Source of the DNA: AAA164-E04 sp964342825
GTDB taxonomy: Bacteria > Verrucomicrobiota > Verrucomicrobiia > Limisphaerales > AAA164-E04
Length of the DNA: 64,000 nt
Assembly: GCA_964342825.1 (NCBI GenBank)
Contig: CAYFHO010000020.1
Span: forward strand, 1-64,000
Direction: 5' to 3'
Shown here: positions 27,682 to 35,548 of the stretch, piece after piece
Numbering within the stretch: the stretch's first letter is position 1
How the letters are laid out: each line of letters starts with the position of its first letter
Notes under the pieces: model-generated
What the model was told of the DNA's origin: nothing
Seen by the model: the letters and a program-made list of their open reading frames with translations, nothing else
The model's database searches: none
Translations under genes and position numbers: made by a program

Positions 27682-28932
27682 CTAAGCAACTCTCACTGCG
27701 ATTCGATGAGCTGCATTGTTCAAATATCCCTTAGGATTCCAGCCCGGCACCACCATGGGTTGCATTTGACCTTTAACATCCGTTGCACGCGCCCAGATTT
27801 CATAGTAGCCCGATGCAGGAAGTCGTAGATTGGATTCCCAGCGTTGCCATGCGTAAGCGTTTACTGGATTAGAAAGAGATGCCTGACTCCAGGTCGCCCC
27901 AAAATCAAAACTCAAATCCACGCGAGAAACACGACCATGCCCGCTCCAGGCATGCCCACGCACGTGCACTTCCTTGGTATCAGAATAGTTGCTTCCTGTT
28001 CCGGGATGAGTAATGATCGACTTCACCGGCATCTCATGAATGATTTTCATGTCTTCGGAGGGAACCGCTTCTCCAGGGGCGACAGGATGCTTGGGTACAC
28101 GATATGAGGTCCCGGTCATTTTGGTGCCATCATGGACACGATCTCGAACTTGAATTCTCTTAATCCATTTTCCGGAAGTCGAACCGGGCCAACCTGGACA
28201 AATGAGTCTAAGCGGAAATCCGTGTTCGGCAGGTAGAGCGACTCCATTCATTTCCCAAGCAAGCATGGTATTTTCGTCCAAAGCTTTTTCAATCGGGACT
28301 CCTCTTGAAATGGGATATTTTCCGGTTTCACGATTTAAGGTCGGATCTTCTCCATAATATCCAATGTAAACAGCGGATGATTTGACACCTGCGTGTTTCA
28401 GAACGTCCCTAAGTCTTACTCCACGATAACGGGCACAACCCACAGCTCCCAGTGTCCAGGGGTTCCCGCCCACTTTTGGAAAATAACCTCCCCTCCCGTT
28501 GCCTCCACATTCAATCACCAAGGCAGCCTCGTGAACTGGAAAAGTAGCTTGGAGAGTGGTGAGATCAAATTTCAACGTCTCGTTGACTTCACCGTCAACA
28601 GACAGGGTCCAATTACCAAGAATTCCCTGTCTGGCACGCTCAGGGATCAATCCGTTGTTTCGGACAAAATGCCTGGAGATTGGAGTGATTTCATCGTCCA
28701 GAAGAGTTGCAGTGGCCTCTGCATTGAGAGGTTTATCACTGAGGATTCGCAGTTCCTCTTTGCCCGGCCATCCTTTTAACAGCGCTTCTTGAGCCAGTGC
28801 GCTTGGAAACAGCCCGGTTTTTAGGAGGCGGTTTTGATAAACCAAAGGAGCCCCAAGAGCGGATACCAAACCAGCTATGAATCGTCTCCGATTCGAGCGG
28901 AATAATTTTTGATCAAAAAGCGATGATTTCAT
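27682..28932 (-). CDS. Sulfite oxidase-family molybdopterin enzyme (SorA/SoxC-like)
   Basis: A twin-arginine signal (SNRRRFIAGLVSALGAP) is followed by a sulfite-oxidase molybdopterin domain: ALVIECGGNGRGGYFP (Cys142 is the molybdenum ligand), VGCARYRGVRLRDVL and HGFPLRLICPGWPGSTSGKWI. The C-terminal Mo-co dimerisation domain carries HVRGHAWSGHGRVSRVDLSFDFG. The length of 416 is right for SorA/SoxC. Together with the adjacent cytochrome it should oxidise sulfite to sulfate in the periplasm and pass electrons to the respiratory chain. This fits a cell that releases sulfur oxyanions when it removes organic sulfate, although that link is inferred. Confidence 0.92.
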   Translation of the reverse strand: MKSSLFDQKLFRSNRRRFIAGLVSALGAPLVYQNRLLKTGLFPSALAQEALLKGWPGKEELRILSDKPLNAEATATLLDDEITPISRHFVRNNGLIPERARQGILGNWTLSVDGEVNETLKFDLTTLQATFPVHEAALVIECGGNGRGGYFPKVGGNPWTLGAVGCARYRGVRLRDVLKHAGVKSSAVYIGYYGEDPTLNRETGKYPISRGVPIEKALDENTMLAWEMNGVALPAEHGFPLRLICPGWPGSTSGKWIKRIQVRDRVHDGTKMTGTSYRVPKHPVAPGEAVPSEDMKIIHEMPVKSIITHPGTGSNYSDTKEVHVRGHAWSGHGRVSRVDLSFDFGATWSQASLSNPVNAYAWQRWESNLRLPASGYYEIWARATDVKGQMQPMVVPGWNPKGYLNNAAHRIAVRVA

Positions 28933-28947
28933 GTTGTTAAGAGGAGG

Positions 28948-29910
28948 TCATGTTAACCTTTCTTGAACAAGTTGTCGCAGTTTTTCTGTATCTGCGGCAA
29001 ATCCACGGATACCCTCCGCAAGTTTTTCGGTGGCCATGGCATCTTCATTCAAAGCCCAGCGAAAAGATTTTTCATCCATCGAAATTTTCTCCAAATCCAT
29101 GGACTCAGATTGACTGGGGAGCAGTTGTCGTTCGACGGTTCCTTCGTTGGCCTGGAGTTCTTCCAATAAACCAGGACTGATGGTCAATAAATCGCAACCT
29201 GCCAGAGCGAGCACTTCTTCTTTATTTCGGAAACTGGCTCCCATCACCTCAGTCTGATACCCGAATTTTCGATAGTAATGGTAAATTCCGGTCACAGAAA
29301 GCACGCCGGGATCTTCGGATGGGGCATAGGATTCCTTGCCGGTATTTTTCTTATACCAATCGAGGATTCTTCCGACAAACGGTGAGATGAGCTGCACGCC
29401 GGCTTCGGCACAGGCAATGGCCTGAGCTTTTGAAAACAATAAGGTAAGATTACAATGAATCCCCTCCTGAGAGAGTGTCTTTGCGGCACAGATCCCTTCC
29501 CAAGTAGAAGCAATCTTGATCAGTATACGCTCTCGGTCGATGCCAGCCTTCTGATAGCGACCAATCAGGGATCGAGCTTTTTCGACGGTGCCCTTCTCAT
29601 CAAAACTGAGTGTGGCATCTACCTCGGTTGATACTCGGTGAGAGACAATTTTCAAAATTTCCAGACCAAATGCAACCGCCAAACGATCCATTGCCTCATT
29701 GACTGCTCCGTCACCGGTCAGCCCTGTCTGTTTGGTGTCAGAAATACAGCGGTCAAACAAATCTGAATATTCCGGTTTGATGGCTGCTTTGAGCAGCAAA
29801 CTGGGGTTTGTAGTTGCATCACGCGGCTGGTATTTTTCAATGCTCCCGAAATCACCTGTATCAGCAACGATAATGCTGTGTTCTTTAAGTTGAGTTAACA
29901 AATCTTGCAT
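28948..29910 (-). CDS. tal: Transaldolase
   Basis: This 320-residue protein begins MQDLLTQLKEHSIIVADTGD and has the conserved DATTNPSLLLKA and RILIKIASTWEGI. The Schiff-base Lys is residue 132 from this start, as in E. coli TalB. It catalyses transfer of a three-carbon unit between sugar phosphates in the non-oxidative pentose phosphate pathway. The reading frame extends to a TTG at 29919, but ATG at 29910 gives the usual N-terminus. It lies between the sulfite dehydrogenase genes and ligA. Confidence 0.95.
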   Translation of the reverse strand: MQDLLTQLKEHSIIVADTGDFGSIEKYQPRDATTNPSLLLKAAIKPEYSDLFDRCISDTKQTGLTGDGAVNEAMDRLAVAFGLEILKIVSHRVSTEVDATLSFDEKGTVEKARSLIGRYQKAGIDRERILIKIASTWEGICAAKTLSQEGIHCNLTLLFSKAQAIACAEAGVQLISPFVGRILDWYKKNTGKESYAPSEDPGVLSVTGIYHYYRKFGYQTEVMGASFRNKEEVLALAGCDLLTISPGLLEELQANEGTVERQLLPSQSESMDLEKISMDEKSFRWALNEDAMATEKLAEGIRGFAADTEKLRQLVQERLT

Positions 29911-29979
29911 ACACGCCAACCTAGGTCACGAAGGCTTCATTGTCCAATGCTACCAGAAAATTTTCCGCACCAAGAAGAA

Positions 29980-32022
29980 TTAATCTGGTGAACTTTCCAT
30001 TAACTTGGAAAAGCCAGCTTCATCCAGAATTTCAACTCCAAGCTTGCGGGCTTTATCAAGTTTTGATCCAGCTGACTCTCCGGCTAAAACGAAATTTGTT
30101 TTTTTACTGACACTACTCGAAACCTTGCCTCCGACTGATTCGATCCTTTCAGTTGCTTGCTGACGTGTCAAATTTGGTAGAGTTCCGGTCAAGACCCATA
30201 TGGTCCCGGCCAGGCTGTGGCTGGCTTGTGCGGTAAACAAAGTCGACCTCATCTCAACCCCAAGAGTTTTCAATCGATGGATGAGAAGTTTATTCTTATC
30301 CTGTGAAAACCATTCAACCAAACTTAGGGCAATAATTTCTCCTACATCATCCAGGGTTACCAATTGTTCAACGGAGGCATTACCGAGATCATCGATGATT
30401 TCAAAATGGCGGGACAAGGTTTTTGCCACCCCTGCTCCAACGTGCAAAATGCCCAGGCCAAAAAGCACACGCCACAAATCTCTGGATTTGGATTCTTCTA
30501 TTCCTTGTAAAAAGTTCTTGGCTGATTTGTCTGCCATTCTTTCCAGAGAGGCCACCTGTTGATGAGTCAGTTCATATAAGTCCGCCACATCTCTGGCCAG
30601 TCCTTGAGCAACGAGCTGCTCCACCAATGCGGCACCTCCTCCTTCGATATCCATTGCCTTGCGCGAACACCAATGTTCCAGTCGGCCTCGGATCTGAGCA
30701 GGGCAATCAGGATTTGGGCAGCGCCAAACTGCAGCAACGACCTTGGAGAGATCCAGTTTAATTGCCTGAGTTTCACATTCAGGACATTTTGTTGGAAAAG
30801 AATAGGGAGTTGATTGAGTGGGACGTTTTTCAACAACAACGCGTACCACCGCCGGAATAATTTCCCCAGCCTTCTCAATGATCACAGTGTCTCCTTCACG
30901 AATATCCTTGCGCTGAATTTCATCAGCATTGTGCAAAGTCGCCCGACTGACGGTGGACCCACTCACCTGCACCGGCTCCAAGTCGGCAACCGGCGTAAGC
31001 GCTCCGGTTCTTCCCACTTGTATGAAAATTTTCTTAAGCTTGGTTTCAGCCTGCTCAGCTGCAAATTTGTAGGCAATTGCCCAACGAGGAGCTTTCGCCG
31101 TTGCTCCAATGAGATCCCTGAGCGGAATGTCGTTCAATTTAATGACGGCCCCGTCTGTTTCATAATCCAACGCATGACGTAAATCATCCAATTCATGAAT
31201 AACTTTTAAAAGGGATCCAGCGTCTTTGCATATCCAGACATGTTCGGGTGTAGGCAACCCAATTTTATGAAAATAGTTCAACAGGTCACTCTGCCTGTCA
31301 GGCAACTTTAGATCGCCCGCTTCAATGAACCCATTCCCGTAAACAACCATGTCGAGTGGACGTTTCGCAACAATGCCCGAATCGAGCATTTTCAGGGAGC
31401 CAGCGGTGGCATTTCTGGGATTGGCAAATACTTCATCTCCATTTTCTTTTCGATGCTCATTCAACCGAACAAAACCTGCCCGAGTCATGAATACTTCCCC
31501 CCTGACTTCGAGAACAGGTGGGATGGATGCCTGACTCGAATCCAGCTGAATGGGAACACTACGCAATGTTTTCAAATTCGTCGTGATATCATCTCCTGTG
31601 GTTCCATCCCCACGAGTCGCTCCGTAGACCAGTTGACCATTTTCATACCTCAAGCTGACCGCAACACCATCCACTTTGGGCTCCAAGGTCCATTCGAGAT
31701 TCTTTTGAGGCAATAGTTTCTGCACCCGATTCAGGAAAGCAACCAGTTCATCTTGAGAATATGTATTATCAAGACTCATCATGGGAATTGTGTGTGTGAC
31801 CGTTTGAAAGCCTTCCAGGGGTTGTCCTCCAACACGCTGTGTTGGCGAATCAGGGGAGATGAGCTCTGGAAAACGAGTTTCTAAATCAATCAATTCCTTG
31901 TAAAGACGATCATACTCGTGATCTGAAATTTCCGGTCTGGCCTGTACGTAATAGGCATAGTCATGTTTACGAATGACTCTTACCAATTCTCGATGCCTGG
32001 CCTGGGTTTCTCCTTCTGTCAT
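29980..32022 (-). CDS. ligA: NAD-dependent DNA ligase
   Basis: This 680-residue protein has the full LigA architecture. The N-terminal Ia and adenylation domain has the nucleotidyl Lys in LEPKVDG (Lys116), then the OB-fold with LEPVQVSGSTVSRATLHN. The four-Cys zinc finger reads CPECETQA...WRCPNPDCPAQ. Helix-hairpin-helix repeats and a C-terminal BRCT domain (TLPNLTRQQATERIESVGGK) follow. It seals nicks in replication and repair, using NAD. Confidence 0.97.
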   Translation of the reverse strand: MTEGETQARHRELVRVIRKHDYAYYVQARPEISDHEYDRLYKELIDLETRFPELISPDSPTQRVGGQPLEGFQTVTHTIPMMSLDNTYSQDELVAFLNRVQKLLPQKNLEWTLEPKVDGVAVSLRYENGQLVYGATRGDGTTGDDITTNLKTLRSVPIQLDSSQASIPPVLEVRGEVFMTRAGFVRLNEHRKENGDEVFANPRNATAGSLKMLDSGIVAKRPLDMVVYGNGFIEAGDLKLPDRQSDLLNYFHKIGLPTPEHVWICKDAGSLLKVIHELDDLRHALDYETDGAVIKLNDIPLRDLIGATAKAPRWAIAYKFAAEQAETKLKKIFIQVGRTGALTPVADLEPVQVSGSTVSRATLHNADEIQRKDIREGDTVIIEKAGEIIPAVVRVVVEKRPTQSTPYSFPTKCPECETQAIKLDLSKVVAAVWRCPNPDCPAQIRGRLEHWCSRKAMDIEGGGAALVEQLVAQGLARDVADLYELTHQQVASLERMADKSAKNFLQGIEESKSRDLWRVLFGLGILHVGAGVAKTLSRHFEIIDDLGNASVEQLVTLDDVGEIIALSLVEWFSQDKNKLLIHRLKTLGVEMRSTLFTAQASHSLAGTIWVLTGTLPNLTRQQATERIESVGGKVSSSVSKKTNFVLAGESAGSKLDKARKLGVEILDEAGFSKLMESSPD

Positions 32023-32073
32023 GAGGGGCAGAATTATGATGAGACTTCAAAAGCAGGCAACAGATTTATGTAT

Positions 32074-33477
32074 TTATTGGTTGGAAAAAAATCCTTTGAT
32101 CAATGGAGCAATTTCCAAAGAAGAAATGGTATCTACATCCGGAATCAGACTTGCAGCACTTGATAGGACAACAGGAAAATGACGATTATCTGAGGGGCGC
32201 GTTCCGTGAGATCCCTTGACTAATCCTGCATCCAATGGAATCACATCCATCAGCATACGAAATCCAAATTTCTTCTGAAGCAAGCGCCAGGCAATTTTCA
32301 ACTTGGGAAACCTCAGGGCTGGATCCAAAAATAATTCAACCGGATCATAGCCGGGCTTGCGATGAATATCCACACACCGTGCAAAATCCGGTGCTTTAGA
32401 GTCCTCCATCCAATAATAGTAGGTAAACCAGGCCCAGTCTTTGGAAAAAACGACCAAATCTCCCGACCGGTTATGATCGATTCCATTCTTGTTTTTATCC
32501 TCCGCTCCCCAAATCCAATCCACACCTTCTACGGACTCAAGCAATGCTCTTGCCTTTGGTTTTAAATCTTCGTCTTGAATATAAACATGCGCCATTTGAT
32601 GGTCCGCCACCGCGAAAACTTTCGAAGCGCCGAAATCGATCAACTCTAGTCCTAGTTCTTCTTTGATGGTGAGCCATCCATGTTCACGAAATAACCGGTT
32701 CAAATGTATTGCCTCTCGGACTTCGGTAATGCCGTATTCAGAAAGAATGAGTGAATCCACTCCCTGTCCGATGAAAAAATCGACCAAATCTCCCACAATT
32801 TGATCGATACGTGTTAAGTCATCGGGGATACATGAATGCTCCGGTCCAAAACGTTGCAAGTTGTAATCGAGATGAGGGAGATAAATCAGGTTGAGACTGG
32901 GTTGATGACGGGATTCAATCCATTTGGCAGAATTTGCGATCCATTTGGATACCTCCTCTGGTGATCCTTGGGGAGTCTGCATCCCTGCAGCCGGTCCCCA
33001 AAATGTCGGAAAAGGAAAAGGACCCAGATCTTTTGTAATCTCGGTCCTGATACCATAAGGCCAGGAATAGATGTCAAAAAATTTGCGGCCGTCAGCAGGA
33101 TACATGGGACGGGGGGTAATGCTGTAATCCACATTGGAATACATGTTATACCACCAAAACAGTTTGGAACACGTGAACTCAGGAACAATGTTTTTCAGAT
33201 CGTCCCAAACTTTAGGAGCCTGAACCAGCTGATCAGGCTGTTTCCAGAACTGAACTTCTGCAAGGTCACGGTCATACCATCCATTGGCAACGATGCCATG
33301 ATGGGTAGGTTGAGCTCCGGTTAGATAATTAGACTGGGCAGTGCAGGTAAGTGCTGGCAAGGCAGGGTCTATTCGGGTACATCCCCCCTGTTGAGTCAAG
33401 GCCCTGATACGAGGCATACCACGCTCAATAAGGTCCGTTGTCAATCCAACCACATTGATGACCGCCAATCGCCTCAT
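32074..33477 (-). CDS. EboF-like type I phosphodiesterase/nucleotide pyrophosphatase
   Basis: This 467-residue alkaline-phosphatase-superfamily protein begins RRLAVINVVGLTTDLIERGMP. The segment PALPALTCTAQSNYLTGAQP contains the catalytic Thr of nucleotide pyrophosphatases, and SDHLMAHVYIQ-like and HGTRPSDNRHFP are the metal-binding elements. Together with the adjacent dehydroquinate-synthase-like gene this matches EboF beside EboD in the ebo cluster, which helps export or localise a small metabolite precursor to the periplasm in several bacteria. TTG at 33495 abuts the upstream stop; ATG at 33477 is used. Other ebo genes are not visible. Confidence 0.75.
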   Translation of the reverse strand: MRRLAVINVVGLTTDLIERGMPRIRALTQQGGCTRIDPALPALTCTAQSNYLTGAQPTHHGIVANGWYDRDLAEVQFWKQPDQLVQAPKVWDDLKNIVPEFTCSKLFWWYNMYSNVDYSITPRPMYPADGRKFFDIYSWPYGIRTEITKDLGPFPFPTFWGPAAGMQTPQGSPEEVSKWIANSAKWIESRHQPSLNLIYLPHLDYNLQRFGPEHSCIPDDLTRIDQIVGDLVDFFIGQGVDSLILSEYGITEVREAIHLNRLFREHGWLTIKEELGLELIDFGASKVFAVADHQMAHVYIQDEDLKPKARALLESVEGVDWIWGAEDKNKNGIDHNRSGDLVVFSKDWAWFTYYYWMEDSKAPDFARCVDIHRKPGYDPVELFLDPALRFPKLKIAWRLLQKKFGFRMLMDVIPLDAGLVKGSHGTRPSDNRHFPVVLSSAASLIPDVDTISSLEIAPLIKGFFSNQ

Positions 33478-33495
33478 GGAGTGATTCGGTAGCAA

Positions 33496-34686
33496 TTAGG
33501 GGTGTGCTACCAGGATCCTGCTTGAATTGGATTGAAATCTATCTCGAAGCAAATGCATGGCTTGGGTCATTTTTGGAATATTGATTTCATGCACTTCGAC
33601 TCCTTGACCAATGTCCTCCAGAAGGGTCACCGTTAACTCACCACCGAGATGTTCCCGAAATTCTTCAAGCCCCTTGAGGACGGTAAAGTGTCCTTCGCTG
33701 GTCGTGTAATGAAGTTCATTGGAATAAAGTTCGAATCCCAGCTTTTCAATCAGCTTCAGAATTCTGTCCACTTCTGACTCCTTAAGCATGCCAACTAAGC
33801 CCGAATAAATAACATCCAAGCAAATACCAATCGCAACTGCCTCACCATGGCGAATGGAATAACTCGACAATTGTTCCAGCTTGTGAGCAGCCCAATGGCC
33901 AAAGTCGAGAGGCCGAGCTGAACCAAACTCAAAGGGATCTCCGCTTGAGGCAATATGGTTAACGTGCAGCTCGGCACATTTATAAATCAAGCGTTCCATA
34001 GCCTCAGGATCGAAGCAGGCTAATTTATCAGCTGATTGTTCCAGTTCCTCAAAAAAATCTTTGTCGCGAATCAAGGCAACCTTGACCGCCTCGGAATATC
34101 CACCGCGCTTATCCCTATCCGATAATCCCGACAGCCATGCCAAGTCATTAATGACAGCAAAAGGAGGCGCGAAAGTACCGACAAAATTTTTCTTTCCAAA
34201 AGCGTTGATGCCATTTTTAACACCCACACCAGAATCGGCCTGACTGAGGGTAGTGGTGGGAATTCGAATATGCCTCACCCCTCGATGTGCCGTAGCTGAA
34301 GCCAATCCGACCATGTCCAACAAAGCCCCGCCCCCAATGGCAATCACATAGGAATGGCGATCAATATGATAGCGATCTATTGGAGACTGAATTTCTGAAA
34401 CGTGGAAATAGGAGTTTTTAACCCGTTCTCCCCCCTCTGCAATGATAGTTGGACAAACAAGGTTGATTTGTGAAAATTGTTCAAAATATTGATGAATCTG
34501 ACTGGAAAGTTCCGGGTAAGCACGAACCAATCCGTCATCGGCAATGACCAATACTTTGACAGGGTCACCTTTAAAATCCTCAATTAATACATCACGAAGG
34601 ACCGGGTTGCTTGCCTCAAAAACATTTTTTGTGAACAAGACCCGATGCCGATACGACACTTGAACCTGGCGTTCTATTCTTATCAC
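33496..34686 (-). CDS. EboD-like 3-dehydroquinate synthase homologue
   Basis: This 396-residue protein has the DHQ synthase/sugar-phosphate cyclase fold. It shows ERVKNSYF (substrate region), VIAIGGGALLDMVGLASATAHRGVRHIRIPTT (NAD-binding), DSGVGVKNGINAFGKKNFVG and the metal ligands Glu in GGYSEAVKVALI and His in LDFGHWAAHKLE plus IRHGEAVAIG. Sequence and context (next to the EboF-like gene) point to EboD rather than AroB, whose reaction belongs to the shikimate pathway. The start is GTG at 34686. This is the last gene before the accessory region. Confidence 0.8.
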   Translation of the reverse strand: MIRIERQVQVSYRHRVLFTKNVFEASNPVLRDVLIEDFKGDPVKVLVIADDGLVRAYPELSSQIHQYFEQFSQINLVCPTIIAEGGERVKNSYFHVSEIQSPIDRYHIDRHSYVIAIGGGALLDMVGLASATAHRGVRHIRIPTTTLSQADSGVGVKNGINAFGKKNFVGTFAPPFAVINDLAWLSGLSDRDKRGGYSEAVKVALIRDKDFFEELEQSADKLACFDPEAMERLIYKCAELHVNHIASSGDPFEFGSARPLDFGHWAAHKLEQLSSYSIRHGEAVAIGICLDVIYSGLVGMLKESEVDRILKLIEKLGFELYSNELHYTTSEGHFTVLKGLEEFREHLGGELTVTLLEDIGQGVEVHEINIPKMTQAMHLLRDRFQSNSSRILVAHP

Positions 34687-35232
34687 TTTGATTAGTTGTT
34701 TAATTTCAACACGTTACAAATTCCTAAAGCCCTTAAATTCTTAAATTGGGAATGAAACCGGGAATATAGGTCAAATGGACCAGTTTTCCCGTAATACAAA
34801 ACCCCTTGATGCACAACGTCCGAACGACACAATCGATTCCCCATTCCAACGGGAATGTAAGGTAGCCCAATGGTAGTTTTACGATAAGTATTCATTCAGG
34901 TATCCTAGTTCACTCCCTCAGACTTCAAGGTGGAATATCAACATGAGATGTGTGGAATATACCGGCCGTAGATGTACACTCCAAGGTAAATTTTGAGGCT
35001 AACATAATCTCAAAAAAAGCTGCCAAGGGACTTGGTTTGCACATGGTGGAATGAACGAAATAATTGCTATTTCAATGTGGCATCTTGTCTCAAGGAGGGC
35101 CGTTCCCAAAACCCTAAATGTACGGTAAGCTAATACCCGTCGATCACATTATTCGGTTAAGACTAACTGACGTTTGTTGGATTTACAGTGGCCATTCCGC
35201 TAAAAACCCAACCGTTAGGAACATTAATTTTC
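34687..35232. other. Gene-poor boundary region
   Basis: Between the EboD-like gene and the small zinc-ribbon gene I find no supported coding region. The longest open frames are short and lack recognisable motifs. This marks the change from backbone to accessory genes. Confidence 0.4.
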
Positions 35233-35424
35233 ATGACAACAAGCATCAAGTGTCCTAATTGCGGAAATACATCGGACAAGGCGGGAATAGAACGCATCGT
35301 TTTTGAAGAGTATGACCTCAGTTCTGGAAACACACAGGAACACTTGGACTATGGCGAAATAAAAGGATATTTCTGTCTTTCCTGTGGAGAAAATTTTGCT
35401 GAAGGGCTAATTGGAATGCTTTAA
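35233..35424 (+). CDS. Small two-CxxC zinc-binding protein
   Basis: This 63-residue protein starts MTTSIKCPNCGNTSDKAG and has a second pair GYFCLSCGENF, so it probably binds one zinc ion. A longer frame starts at a GTG (35188), but ATG at 35233 is more likely. The pattern recalls the zinc-binding N-terminus of antitoxin-like or transcription-related proteins, without the helix-turn-helix that would confirm it. It stands alone and converges with the helicase gene. Confidence 0.45.
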   Translation: MTTSIKCPNCGNTSDKAGIERIVFEEYDLSSGNTQEHLDYGEIKGYFCLSCGENFAEGLIGML

Positions 35425-35548
35425 CGGATATTATCAAATCCCAAAAAAGTGCACTCTGTGTTTATTCATCACCACTTGGAAAGCCTTCTTGGCTCTTCGG
35501 ACAATATTTCATCTTTACAAAGTAGATGATGTTGCCCCTACAGACAGC

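Noticed and set aside
34692..34895. 67-codon reverse frame next to the EboD-like gene
   Set aside because: No motif, and its position suggests leftover sequence at the accessory-region boundary.
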